This document shows, in pieces, positions 12,301 through 24,400 of a stretch of DNA of 64,000 bases. The translations under genes were made by a program, and so were the position numbers. The stretch is taken from contig SKCR01023737.1 of NCBI GenBank assembly GCA_019454045.1, positions 62,001 through 126,000 on the forward strand. The letters are read 5' to 3'. Positions within the stretch are counted from its first letter, which is position 1. Each line of letters opens with the position of its first letter. The notes under the pieces are model-generated. The model did no database searches and was not told the DNA's origin. It worked only from the letters and a program-made list of their open reading frames with translations. This DNA comes from Zanthoxylum bungeanum. Lineage: Eukaryota; Streptophyta; Magnoliopsida; Sapindales; Rutaceae.

Positions 12301-13562
12301 ATACACACATACTCTATATTCACGGTTAGAATCATTTCCACTGCGGGGTACACCGATCCAAACCTAGGGGTTCCACATTCGCCCTAATAATTTTATTATT
12401 GCTCGTGCTTAAGTCTGACCCGAGCTATAAATTGGAACACAAATATACAATAATACAACACATCTGGTCTAAACAAGTCTGATTTAACTCTCTCAGGTGG
12501 TCGGATGACTGATCAACTTTCTCTTTCTATCTCAAGCTCTTACGTTCTTGATTTTACAAGTTGCGAGTTACCGTAATTGCTACTCTTGAATTTGTGACTT
12601 CAACCCCTTTATATAGAGTTCAAAAGACATTGTTCCACCAATCGTAATGTCAGCCAATGTCACAAGATCATCATTACGGTCTTTACCATCCTCAACAACT
12701 CTCAATCTAGCCAATCAAATCTGTTTATTCCTCTATGCTGACTGGCAGGGCCTATAACCATTGTGAACTGTTGCTTTCCTTCCACCATAATTAGCCTTCT
12801 GGAAGCACATATTCCCATTTAGGGCATACGTCACATGACTTCAATAATGGTCGGCATATGATCCCATCTTCATTCCTCCGGTCGGCATGCCGAGATGGAT
12901 TATGCTTATCGAAGTATTGCTCATCCCTTCAATTATGTCGGGTTTCACAGACCTCCTCGGGTCGGTCTCTACAAACTCTCAGGAAACCCCAAATCACCCA
13001 TCTACTTGTAGTCGGGTCTATATCAAAATTTACTTCATCCTCAAGACTCTCTGCTCTCGGAAGAACTCTTCTGTACCACGGGGTCGAGTCTCTATATCAG
13101 ACCACATCTCTTGCTAGGCCCTTGGGCCTTTATCATTCATTTTTGGCTAAATATAATCTTCTTTCGACCCCTACTCGGTATCTGAACCTTCATCGAGGTA
13201 ATAGCTTTCAAAAAAACCACCATCAATGGTTAATTTCTGACGAAGGGAAAATGAGCCCAACCCCTTAATGTTTAGTAAAAAGTGAAATTCCCATAATTTT
13301 TGAAAATTAAAAAAAACCTCTACCATGTTTAAAAATCCCAAATTTTATCATATTCGATTAAGATTTGAGATCTTTAATCATTCGATTAAGAATTCAAGAT
13401 AATTTTTCCTTAGGATCCACTATAATTGTAACATTTAAGATTATCAAAAATTTCTAAATTCCGAACAAAATCCCGACCTATTCAGGAATTGGTACAGAAT
13501 TCAAGATGAAATATGTATCCAGAATAAAAATTTCGCTTAAGATTTGAGATGATTTTCATTTC
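12301..13562. other. Unassigned region, possibly old LTR sequence
   Basis: Contains GC-richer stretches (12850-13200) with repeated GGTCGG/TCGGG words, and a possible minus-strand TATA (CTATATAAAGG near 12608-12618), as seen in antisense LTRs. No PBS, PPT or paired terminal repeat was found. The 136-residue frame at 12858-13268 has no recognisable domain and a composition unlike a real protein. Confidence 0.3.
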
Positions 13563-13578
13563 AAATCTCAAATTTTAT

Positions 13579-13873
13579 GCCAATGGGTGTGTAGCCCATT
13601 GGTAACCCATGTCTCTCACCAAGTGAGAGACATGGGTTCGAGTCCCCACAAAAGCAGTGGGGACTCAAAATCTTCCTCCATAGGCTAGAGAGGGTCTGGA
13701 GGAAGATTTTCTCCTATATGAGAGTTGATTTCCAAGCTGTGTCTTGGTTGATTGTTAATAATTGAGTTCCGAGCTGCGTCTCAGTTGATTTCTGGGCAGT
13801 ATCATAACTTGTATGTATCTAGAATCCCAATTGACAGCATATTGTAATATATGTAGATTGTAATAACTCAAAA
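13579..13873 (+). mobile_element. tRNA-derived SINE with 16-bp target duplication
   Basis: 295-bp insertion flanked by the direct repeat AAATCTCAAATTTTAT (13563-13578 and 13874-13889). Its first 60 bases carry an A-box-like TAGCCCATTGG and a B box GGGTTCGAGTCCC, the internal RNA polymerase III promoter elements of tRNA-derived SINEs. A short A run precedes the right-hand duplication. The B-box area can fold on itself (GTGGGGACT near 13652-13662). A length near 300 bp and an A-rich tail fit plant SINEs; the family is not identified. Confidence 0.8.
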
Positions 13874-14004
13874 AAATCTCAAATTTTATCTTAAAATATT
13901 TTGAATCCCGATTGAAATTTAAAATTCAGGATAAATTTTTCATTTCAAATAATCTTCAGATAAGACGAAACGAGCACAGTCGGGATGGGACGTCCCAACT
14001 ACCT

Positions 14005-14508
14005 ATGGGTGTTCATAGGGTCGGGTCAACCCGCGACCCGACGTGACCCGACCCGACCCGCGCAGGTTTTTAAAAAATAAAAAATTTCCACCCGGCCCGA
14101 CCCGAAATTTTCGGGTTCGGCAACGGGTTTGACACTAAAACCCGACCCGACCCTATAATATTTTTATTATTTTTCTAAAATTTTAATTATTTTTTTAAAA
14201 AATTTATTATTTTTCTAAAAAAATTATTAATTTTTTAAAGTTTTTACTATTATTTCATTTGTTTATTACTTTGTTGTATTAAAACTTTATATATATGATA
14301 ATTTTCGGGACTTAAAATAACTAATATTTATATTTTAAAATAATTAATTCATTGAAAAAAAATTATTTTTTAGCCGACCCGACCCGACCCCACCCGATCA
14401 TGTTTCACCGCTGCGTGACCCGACCCTCGACTCGATCTCCACGTGACCAGATCCGACCGGGTATCCCAAAATTTGAACAAGTCACACCCGATCTGACCCA
14501 CACCCTTA
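14005..14508. mobile_element. CCGACCC-rich non-autonomous DNA element, 9-bp TSD
   Basis: 504-bp element with ends ATGGGTGTTCA... and ...CCACACCCTTA, imperfectly inverted, flanked by CAACTACCT (13996-14004) and CAACTGCCT (14509-14517). Subterminal arrays of CCCGACCCGACC / GGGTCGGGT surround an AT-rich core. The 9-bp duplication points to the Mutator superfamily (inference); no transposase is encoded. It ends about 190 bp upstream of the presumed FANCL start codon, in its promoter or 5' UTR. Confidence 0.7.
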
Positions 14509-14695
14509 CAACTGCCTGACATTCCTATATTATGGACCGAATGAAGCAACTTCAATCCAATTTGTATGGGCCGGATAAAGCAACACTATTCCAAACAATG
14601 CCCGACCCGACCCGACGCCATTTCCAAAGAGAGTGCGCGAGCTTGCGGCGATTAAGAAACGACGACAGACACGGTGAGTTTCAAGCGGAAATCAA

Positions 14696-17600
14696 ATGGT
14701 ACAGCACAGAATCCAATTATACTAGCTTTAGCTGATTTTGGCTGCCGATTATTTATTTGTTTTTCTAAATTTACTCGCTTATATAATTATTTATTTTTAT
14801 TTTATCAGGAGCGAATTGAACACAGAGAATTGGCCAATTCATCATCATTTAGTCGCTTAGTCTACTCAGAGGTGATTTCAAGTCTCTTCTTTCTAGCGTT
14901 TGTTATAATTTCAACGAAGATTCTTCATTTAATCTTGTATATTAAAATGATCTGCTAGTATTTGCATTGTGTCTTTGCTGTTGGATCACACCAATACAAT
15001 TGAATACAATGTGTTTATTTTTTATTTATTTATTTTTCCAAATTTGTGTTTAGTATTTTAAAATGATCTGCTAGTAAAGCTTTCAATGATGATTGTCTTG
15101 ATGTTCATAAGTTTAATATTTCATATGTGCAGATAGAAGAAGTTGGATGGGAACATCTCGTGAGACTGAGTGAAGATCTAAAGTTTCTCAGTTTTCGTGT
15201 TACGTAAGATACATATACATATATATATATATATAATCCTTTAGGAAGGAAACAGTTTTTCTTTTCTTTTTTAATATTCGTCCATTTTTGTTTTAATTTT
15301 TTTTTTTTTTTTGGATTTTTGGAAACTGTTCTAAGAAGACAAACTAAGGTTGCGTTTGTTTTTTTATTTCTGTAAAACATAATGGCGGAAATTTCTGGTG
15401 CCGTGAAATGATATGAATATTCTTGGTCTTAATAGATTATTGATTTTAAAAAATATTATTGATTCTATGCATATTATGAGTGTAGGAGAAACTATATTGA
15501 TTTTGCCGTAGTTTTGAAATAAGAGGTGTGATGATTAAGGATACTTTACACTAGTCCTGGAATCCTGAAGAAACAAAAGATTTCGAGTTATAAGCATGAT
15601 ACGAGCATACAGAACTAGTGTTTTGCAGCATAACATTCACTATGCTAACGCTGCAGAAATTCATAAATATGTCTGTCATTGCTACAGTAGACTGTTTTTT
15701 GTGATACTTTTGTGGTGGATGTTTTTGCCCATCAATTGTGAATTGTTTGTAAATGTTTCATCATTGTCACATTACGATTCCTTCTTCATTTTTATACTAT
15801 GCATTATCTTTGTATTTGACTTGACAGTTTGTATATTTGAGTGCCAGAGATAGGAAGGGAAGAGTGCATTGCTTGGAAATTCAGTTAAACAAGAATTATC
15901 CTAGAAGCCCTCCTTCAGTTTCAGTGGTTGGTATACTATAGTCTCTTTGATGTTTCAGCTTGCCATTTCAGCTCTAATGCCTGTTTGATTTTTTCCTCAG
16001 GATCTACCATATATATTTAATTTAAAATGGACAAGAAAATCAAGATTGAAAGACTTGCTGCAGCAGTTCTGGGAGGTATTTAACAAGTCAACAATTTTCC
16101 CTATCTGTGCTTCCACTTACTACTTGAAGACATGGTTTAGGTTATGGATTGGATGTGTTTGTGAGTCATTGCCTAAAATTAGTTGTGTCAACCACTTACT
16201 TTCTTACCCAGCATCTGGAGAAGCTTCAGGAAATTTGGACTATTTTGGATGAGATTGATAAATCTCTTTGGGTTGTTGATCTGAAAAAGACATCTCGTGC
16301 TAATGTTTGTCGCCAAATTAATTTGGGTGAGCAATTTGTTGATAAGAATTTTCTTGATAGCTGGTTTCACATTTTGGTCTGTCGTCATTCTTTACTCTCT
16401 AGGTTTATAAATCTTATTTTCTCTCCTTCAGGAAATAATTGCTTCATCATGTTGTCTATTCACGTTGATGATCCTAGGTCTTTACCTGAGTAAGATTTTT
16501 TCTTCATTTGATATTATTCTGTTGTTGGTAGATCCTTCTTTTCATAGTAATGAATATCTTAACTTTTGGTAGATGTCGTTTTATGGGCTCTGGTCCCATG
16601 GTGAATTCCTTGAGAAAGACATGGCAAAGAAATGGCAAGAGATGGTAAGTCTGGCAATCTATTTTTTGGACTCTTTATTTCTTTATCTGTGATATTTACA
16701 ATGTAAAGTTACTTAAAGTTTGTTGATGTAGCTCCAGCGAAACAACCGTTTTCATGGATGTTGTTGCTTCACCTGCAAATAGTTAAATATTTATTTCTTT
16801 TAGAGCAAGCTCAAGCTCATTTAGTATCTTGAGGGTTTTCCAAGTGGTCTCAGATTAAGATGTTAGAGTTTCAGGAACTGAGGTAGAATGCGGGTACTAT
16901 ACTACTATAGTTTCAATTTTGTCTTCTGAAGTTTTTAAAAATTGGGGGGCAATAAGAAAATGGCCTCCACCTTTCCCCCTCGTAAATGAGAGATGTATAT
17001 GGTTATATTATTATTGGTCCTTATGCCTGAATCTTTTCATTCAATAATCCTTGTTCTAGTAGACTTGTTTCCCTTATTGTCTGAAAAGGAAGATTTTGCT
17101 TGATCATCAAATATTCATAATGAGGTTATATATTTTAACACAGGAACAAGGACAAACCATTTGTGGAAAATGTTGCAAACCTGTTAGAGACTCAACTACC
17201 AAGGCCCCCAGATCAAGAGAATAATTATCAGCAAATTGAATGTGGGATTTGTTATGCTCAATTTCTTCCCAATGGTAATGCTTCGTACATGTTATTAAAT
17301 GCTTATGAACTTTATACCTTTTGATCTATCATTCACTTTGCGATTCGATGTAGATGAAGAGCTTGGAGCTAAGAGTGGAGGTGGAACTGATTATACATGT
17401 GATAATTCCAGTTGCAGCAAGGCTTTTCATAGTGTTTGTCTTGGGGACTGGTTGCGTTCCATCACAACAACAAGACAGTATGTTAAGTTTCTCTCTCCTT
17501 TCTTATTCTTCTTCCTCTTTTATTTATTTATTTGGATTCGGCATGGGACCTGTGGGTCTCCTTAGGATACTAGGAGTTGGGCTGTTCATATGGTTCATGG

Positions 17601-18448
17601 AATATAGGTTCCATTTGCTATATATGTGACGAGTTATGAGTTGTATATTGAGCTTGTTTGTGCCATTTCCCAGGTATCTTTTATAGTCTATACTGGTATT
17701 TCCTATTTCTTGATTGTGTCTTATATACTGCACTTGTGTATGCAAACAAACAGAACTCGACATTCAAGTTCACTCACTGACCTCATTCAACTTGTAGTGA
17801 GGAGTTAAATTAAAATTGTTCGGAGGTTTTTTGAAGTTATAGATAGTACATACTACATATATAGATTTCCTTTAAAACTTGCATACTTTTATGTGGCATT
17901 TTCACAAGGCTTTCTAGGCACATAGTACATGGCTGGATTCTGGAACTCATGATGATGGATAATTCATTTTCTTTTCAATAATATTCCACAGATCACAATA
18001 TAACCAGAAGTAACACTATCTTGTTGCATTTCCACATCTGCCCTCATGAATCCATTTCTTCCCTTTTTTTTTTTCAGATACATGATACATTCTTAAATGA
18101 TTTCTTCCCTGTCAAGTTGCTTCCAAGTTCCAACCCAACTGATATTTACCCATTATAATCATCAAATCAAGTCATTAGAACAATGTGATGCACCAAGCTT
18201 ATTTTGGGTCACTGTGAAAATTTAGATTTAAAATCCATGTCCTGTTGAGTTAAGAGGTCCAAGTAATCATGTCAAATGTTTGCCGTCTAATGGCCATGAA
18301 TATCTTCATTGCTCTAGTCTTTCTTCTAAGCTACTTGTTTGATGAATTCTGTGTATGCTTGTGTCGCAGGTCATATGATGTTCTGTTCGGGAATTGTCCA
18401 TACTGTTCAGATCCAGTTGCAGTCAAAATCAGTAATGCTAAGAAGTAA
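14696..18448 (+). CDS. FANCL: FANCL: E3 ubiquitin-protein ligase, Fanconi anaemia group L
   Basis: Ubiquitin ligase that monoubiquitinates FANCD2/FANCI in interstrand-crosslink repair and meiotic recombination in the nucleus. Exons, all with GT-AG and matching phases: 14809-14871, 15133-15203, 15848-15926, 16001-16075, 16212-16326, 16432-16489, 16573-16644, 17144-17274, 17354-17477, 18370-18448. N-terminal DRWD/UBC-fold domain (IEEVGWEHL, YPRSPPSVSV, WTILDEIDKSLWVVD), then a C-terminal RING: CGIC near the end of exon 9, CDNSSCSKAFHSVC and SITTTRQ in exon 10, GNCPYC in exon 11, ending KISNAKK. About 289 residues; plant proteins lack the N-terminal ELF domain of animals. The start is uncertain: exon 2 has no ATG, and the only ATG that fits is 14696-14698, directly followed by GTACAG, so the start codon would sit alone at the end of exon 1. 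The better donor at 14674 gives no in-frame start. No lesion in the body. Confidence 0.93.
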
Positions 18449-18560
18449 AATATTAGTTTCATTACATTCTCCCCGAAGTTTTCCAGGTGATCCCATTTCC
18501 AAAATTCCGATGCATGTATAAGTATTCAATATTGGATTGTGAATAGACAAGGCTTGTGGC

Positions 18561-20314
18561 TGAAATCGCCTACAAGCACACTTAAACAACAACTATATCC
18601 AAGAGGGAGGGTAAATTGGGTATGTGACAAAATAATGCGGAATTAAAAATCTTTTCAATTTTAAGCTACTTATTTAGTACCTTTACCGATTAAGCTTAGA
18701 AATCAATTTCCCCAATTAACATATTCAATAATGACAAGATTAATATATGATATGAAAAGATAATATAAAACTTGCAATAAGTAAATGAGATAGGGATAGA
18801 GAAATTGACATCGGATTTATAGTGGTTCGGCCAACTCTTTGCCTACGTCCACTACTCAAAGCCATGCTTGAAGCTTTCCACTATGTAAAATGAATCCGCA
18901 CTTTACACCGAAAGTTTTCCGGGCTCACTCCCAAACCTTTACAATAGAGGTCTTTGATCCCAGGTTTCTCTTAACCTTTTACACAAATCTATCCTTGAGA
19001 GTATACCCACTCACACAAGAGATTTCCATACAAGTGTTTGATAATAAAAGTTTACAACCACAATTTCGGTACTCACAAAAGATTACAAAGAAGATTTAAA
19101 TGTGAGTATCTCACCCAAATGTATCAAAGCTCACTAATAGGAATATGAAGATGAAGTATGAGCTTTTTCAAATGTAAAGAGAGTAAGATGTAGAAGATTC
19201 GAAAAACTCTATTTGAAAGTGTTTGAAGTTTGTTTGTGTAATCAAAAGATGTATGAAAATGATTTTTGCTTTGAATATAATTTTTCCAAAATGTTTCCCC
19301 TTTGCAAAAATGAAACCAAGCTTCAATTTATAGCGTTAAAATTGATAATGGTCGTTTTTCTGTTCTGATGCCGGTATGCCGGTCTGACATCAAGAAGCAG
19401 CTTCTAAAAATATGACTATTGTGTTTTCGAACATTGAAAAGAGACCGGTATGATTTGGCCCAGTTCCATAATGTATGAAAAATTCAGGTTTGACTGGTAT
19501 GGTGACCGGTATGCTTGTCTCAGACCGGTATACTTTTCTCAGTAAGTTTCTGATGACCAGACAATCCTGACAGCACTCAATATTTTGGTCATAACTTGCT
19601 CTAGAAAATTACAAATCAAGATCCGTAAATTTCTACATAAACTATACACATAGTTCTATCATCTGTAAAAAATTCAGCCTAAAAAAACATTAAGATGAAT
19701 TTTGTGGAATTTTTTTAATGTGACAGGTTTGCAGAAAACGCACATCTGAACATATTGTAGTAATATGGCTCTAGCAAAAGTTCTATATATCGGAATTGTG
19801 TTCCGTTTGAACCGTAGCAAACTAGAGACACATATCTATCTAACGGTATATCATTTGAAATTTAATTCAACCGTTTGCTAGTTTTTCAAAACCATTTTCT
19901 GATGCACTTGTGCATTGAAATTCATTTTGGTGCAAATAAAGTGCAAATATTTTTTCTTAAGCATTTTAAGCTATTTTAAATGCAAGTGATGCAAAATGTA
20001 TGATTCCTAAGAGTTTTAAAACATTTGAATAAACTCACTTACAATTAGTTTTAGCTCTTAATCATCTTGATCTTCATCTTGCTTGGCTTTTGCTCTTTGA
20101 TATTTTTCATCATCTTTTTGGCTTTTTATCATCTTGTAGCTCATTTTGGCTTCATCATCAACTTTGACTTCATTGAACTTGATTCGCTAATATATAGATG
20201 TTTCTAAACCATCGAAACCAAATCGCCGAGTCGTTAACATTGATCATCTTTGTCAAGTTTCTTATCTTTGAGTCTTTTTGCTTCATTGGCATCATCAAAA
20301 TCATGGTACTAACA
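18561..20314 (-). mobile_element. Solo LTR just downstream of FANCL
   Basis: 1,754-bp insertion with ends TGAAATCGCC... and ...GGTACTAACA (minus strand TGTTAGTACC ... GGCGATTTCA), flanked by a perfect 5-bp duplication GTGGC (18556-18560 and 20315-20319). No internal region or second LTR, so it is a solo LTR from LTR-LTR recombination. Removing it joins ...AAGGCTTGTGGC to AACTACAAGG, the likely original FANCL 3' UTR or flank. The antisense LTR resembles copia LTRs in layout. The ORFs inside it are not genes. Confidence 0.88.
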
Positions 20315-20319
20315 GTGGC

Positions 20320-21434
20320 AACTACAAGGAAACAACAACTGATGTACGCACACACTCTCCCAACATTTATTACATCTCATTTCATTAATATGACCTGTGA
20401 TTCACCAATAATATGTGGCTTTCTATTGTAGTGTACTATTTATTTTTGTAACCTTATCCATTATTGTATGCTTTGATCGCAGTCTCTCACACCTGATGGG
20501 GACCTGTCAACGAGGTAGAGGTAATCGCGACTCTATGCTTTGTAAGATTTTTCTTGCGAATGCATCTATATCTTAGGCGATTTATGAACTGCTTGAAGCT
20601 TTCAATGCTAGGTAGGTAGCTGTTTGATTGAGCCGACACTTCTATTTTTCTTATAAAGACCTTTTATATCCTTGTTTTCGCTCTCTTAGGAGTAGTAGTC
20701 TTTTTTTTTTCCCAGTGAAATCAAATTATGTGTGATGCTTGAAATCAATTCAGAGCCTGAAATTGGTTTGGCCTCATTATAAATACTCTCTTGCAACAAA
20801 ATGGTGGCCTTACATATGCAAATGCCAGCTCTTTTTAGGTTTATATAAGCTTCAGAGTTCAGACGTAAATAGTAACAATTCAAATAATTGTAAAAATTGC
20901 AGTTTTGCTTGTTCCCTCCGGTTATTTTTTACTTTACTAGTACATACGAAAAATTTTAGTTGTAAATAGTCCAAGGACTATGGAACACGGGATTATCTTG
21001 AATCGACACAATGGTATTGAAGGTGATTCTCAAATATAGCATAACATAATGAAATATGATGAGATAAAATGTAATAGAAACAAAGACATGAGAAATGTGT
21101 TATCTACTTCTAATGGTCAAAGCGGATTACGACATTTTGAATTCTTTATTTTGGAATGAATCAAATCTCTTCTAATAAGATTCAAACCTATGATCAATCA
21201 GTTAATAATCAAACGCTCAGTTGAGACATGAAGTTGGTTGAGCTTTAAAATTTGCCCTAAAATTATGGTATCAATTTAAAAAAATTAAATAATTAAGTAT
21301 ATGTATAATGTAATTTTTATTTTTATCTTCGATAGGATCTTATTTTAGAAACTTGTTTATAATCTCTCAAAATTTAGAGTAACTCGAGACCGTTCCTGAA
21401 TATGAGTCATCATTTTCACAATTAAGCATAAGCT
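20320..21434. other. FANCL downstream region
   Basis: Sequence originally continuous with the FANCL 3' flank before the solo LTR insertion. It holds T-rich and AT-rich segments, no convincing exon and no structural RNA. It ends at the 5-bp duplication CTTAT of the next copia element. Confidence 0.5.
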
Positions 21435-21439
21435 CTTAT

Positions 21440-24400
21440 TGTTAGAATATTTTATTCTAATTATGGGCTTATATTAATTGTGATACATGTTTTAATATAA
21501 AGCGCTATGATAATTGGTTTTGTAATAGAAACTGTGACGCCCAATTGTCTGATCTAATAAAGTGGGTTGCACTATATTATTTGATGTGTGGATATTAGAG
21601 CGGGCTCTGGATTTGTTATGGGCTTTTGATGGGTGAGCCCATTACACTCCATAAATTAGTGAGCTAAGGTCTCACCCTCACTCTCCTATAATAGCTTACT
21701 CAATAAGCTTCCTTTAATTATTAAGCTTTATGTCTCTCTCATTAATAGTGATTATGATAAGCATAAGAATAAGCTTATGCATAATTGCCTTTCTTTTATT
21801 TAATCCTTGATTTGATGTAAAGCATTAGGATAAGCCTTACATCAAATCCAGGCAATTGTATTATAAAAGAAGCCTTAATGTTTCTCATAAGATATACATA
21901 GCAAACATTTTCCATAAAGAAAAATAAAAGAAAGGTTGAGAGCTAGCAATTTTGCCGTGAGCAAAATCAAGAAAAGTTTAAAGCTTTAATAATATTAAGG
22001 CATAAAGGAAGCTTAATCAGGGCAAGTAAGTTTCTCACCATCAAGAAGTGAGGAGCAGATGGTGATCTCCTCAGTGCAACTTATCAATAGATCTACAGAA
22101 ATTTTCGCTGCAGATATGGATTCTAAATCAGGTACGCTCCATGTATCATCCGATTAATTCATTAATTGTATTCTAAGCTCTTGTGTTAAAAATCTTGTTG
22201 CAAATAAATTCTAACATGTGGTATCAGAGCTTCAGGAACACAATCTTAGAATCTATATATTTTTCATAAAGTGAAGAAAAATCTGATGAATTTTTCGGAT
22301 GAATTTTTTTATTAGATCCATATTACTTTGATCTGTTGATGATTGTTAATAATTGATCTAATTTTTAAGCACATAAAGTTATTTGATTAATTATTAATTC
22401 ATATCTGTAAATTTTGGGATTTATGAAAACTGAAATACGGAGAAGATGAGTCTGGATCTGAAAATAAAGGAATCTTATTTGTTGGTTGTTGCTGCCTTTA
22501 GTTTGATTGTCAAAAGCATTAAATAAATAAATAAATAAATAAAAATAAAAAAAGAAATGGCTGTAATGGTGTGTGGGAGTTTGTTGAATTACATGAAGGT
22601 TGTAGACCTATTGGTTGTAAATGGGTCTATAAGACCAAGAAAGACTCCAAATGGAATATTGAGAGGTTTAAGGCCAGATTAGTTGCCAAGGAATTTACTC
22701 AGAGAGGAGAAATTGATTATACTGAAACTTTTTCTCATGTATCTTCTAAAGATACATTTAGAGTAATCACGGCACTAGTAGCTTATTATGATTTAGAGCT
22801 ACATCAGATGGATGTTAAAACTGCATTCCTAAATGGAGAATTAAGCAAAGAGGTTTATATGGTACAACCTGAAGGATTTCAGAAAGATGGTGAAGATCAT
22901 CTTGCTTGTAGACTTAAAAAGTCTATTTATGGTTTGAAACAAGCCTCACGGCAGTGGTACCTAAAGTTTGACAGTGTAATCTCCTCTTTAGGCTTTGTGG
23001 AAAGTAAAGTTGATAGATGCATATATATCAAGATCAGTGGGAGAAAATATATCATTCTCATTCTCTATGTAGATGATATTTTACTTGCATGTAACGATCT
23101 AGGAATGTTGCATGAGGTAAAGCAGTCATTGTCTAGGCAATATGAAAGATCTTGGAGAATCATCTTTTGTTCTGGGTATTGAAATCCACAGAGATAGAAC
23201 TCAAAACGTATTAGGTCTCTCTCAGAAGGCATACATTGAGCGAATACTGAAGAGATTCAGTATACATGATTGTAAATCTTGGGATGTGCCAATTGCTAAA
23301 GGTGATAAATTGAGCCTGGCACAGTCACCTGAGAATGAGGTTGAGAGAGAGTCCATGAAGGCAGTGTCATATGCTAGTGCAATACAATAGGAAGCCTGAT
23401 GTATGCACAGGTATGTACTAGACCTGACATTGCATTTGCAGTTGGTGTACTGGGAAGATTTTTATCTAATCTTAGAAAGGAACATTGGACTGCTACCAAG
23501 AGAGTTTTTCGGTAGCTTAAGGGGACTAAAGATTACATGTTAACATACAGAAATGTTGAGAATCTTGAACTAGTAGGGTATACGGATTCTGACTTTGCTG
23601 GTTGTTCAGATGATAGGAAATCTACCTCAGGATATGTGTTTATGCTAGCAGGTGGAACTATATCTTGGAAAAGTGTCAAGCAGACACTAGTAACTTCTTC
23701 CGCAATGCAGGCTGAGTTTGTAGCATGTTTTGGTGCAGCGTCACAGGCTGTTTGGCTAAAAAATCTCATTAAAGAATTGTCAATTGTTGACTCCATTTCT
23801 AGACCTATAAGGTTATATTGTGATAATCTTTCAGCTGTATTATTTACCAAAATAATAAGAATATCACTGGGTCAAAGCATATGGAGGTCAAATACTTGAC
23901 AATAAAGGAGTTAGTTAAGAAAGGTGACATTCTTGTAGAGCGTATCGGTACAGATGATATGATTGTTGATCCTTTGACCAAATGTCTTAGACTCATTGTT
24001 TTTGTAAAGCATGTTGCTTGTATGGGTTTGGTAAGGTCTTTTGATACCTTAGGTTAGTGGGAGGCATCATTGTTCTATGTTATTTTGTTTGTACATTCGT
24101 ACATGTATTTTGTATTTTGCAATGATTATCTATAAAGTGCATCTTCATTGGAAGAGATTTATGTTTATTGTTTGATATATTATTGTGTAAAGTCTTATGA
24201 TGTGTGTCAATCATAAGCATTGGCTTGGGGCATAAAGTTATAAAGCCTTGTTGGTATGTTTTGTGACACATAAAGTTTATCTTGGGATAATAGAAGACAT
24301 ACATGCTTATATTTAAGCCTTGATTTCTCATGTGGCCTGGGCTGCATAAGGTAGAGAAATTGGGGACCGATAAGAGAAAATAATACATGTATTTTAGATC

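Noticed and set aside
12858..13268. 136-residue ORF
   Set aside because: Ser/Leu-rich, with an overlapping second frame, no domain, and located in repeat-like sequence.
13610..13640. tRNA-like B box GGGTTCGAGTCCC, possible tRNA gene
   Set aside because: No cloverleaf or acceptor stem fits; the 16-bp flanking duplication and A-rich end identify a SINE.
20480..20520. Possible extra FANCL exon ending SLTPDGDLSTR
   Set aside because: The exon at 18370-18448 already ends in the family's normal C-terminus, and a further exon would not be in phase with it.
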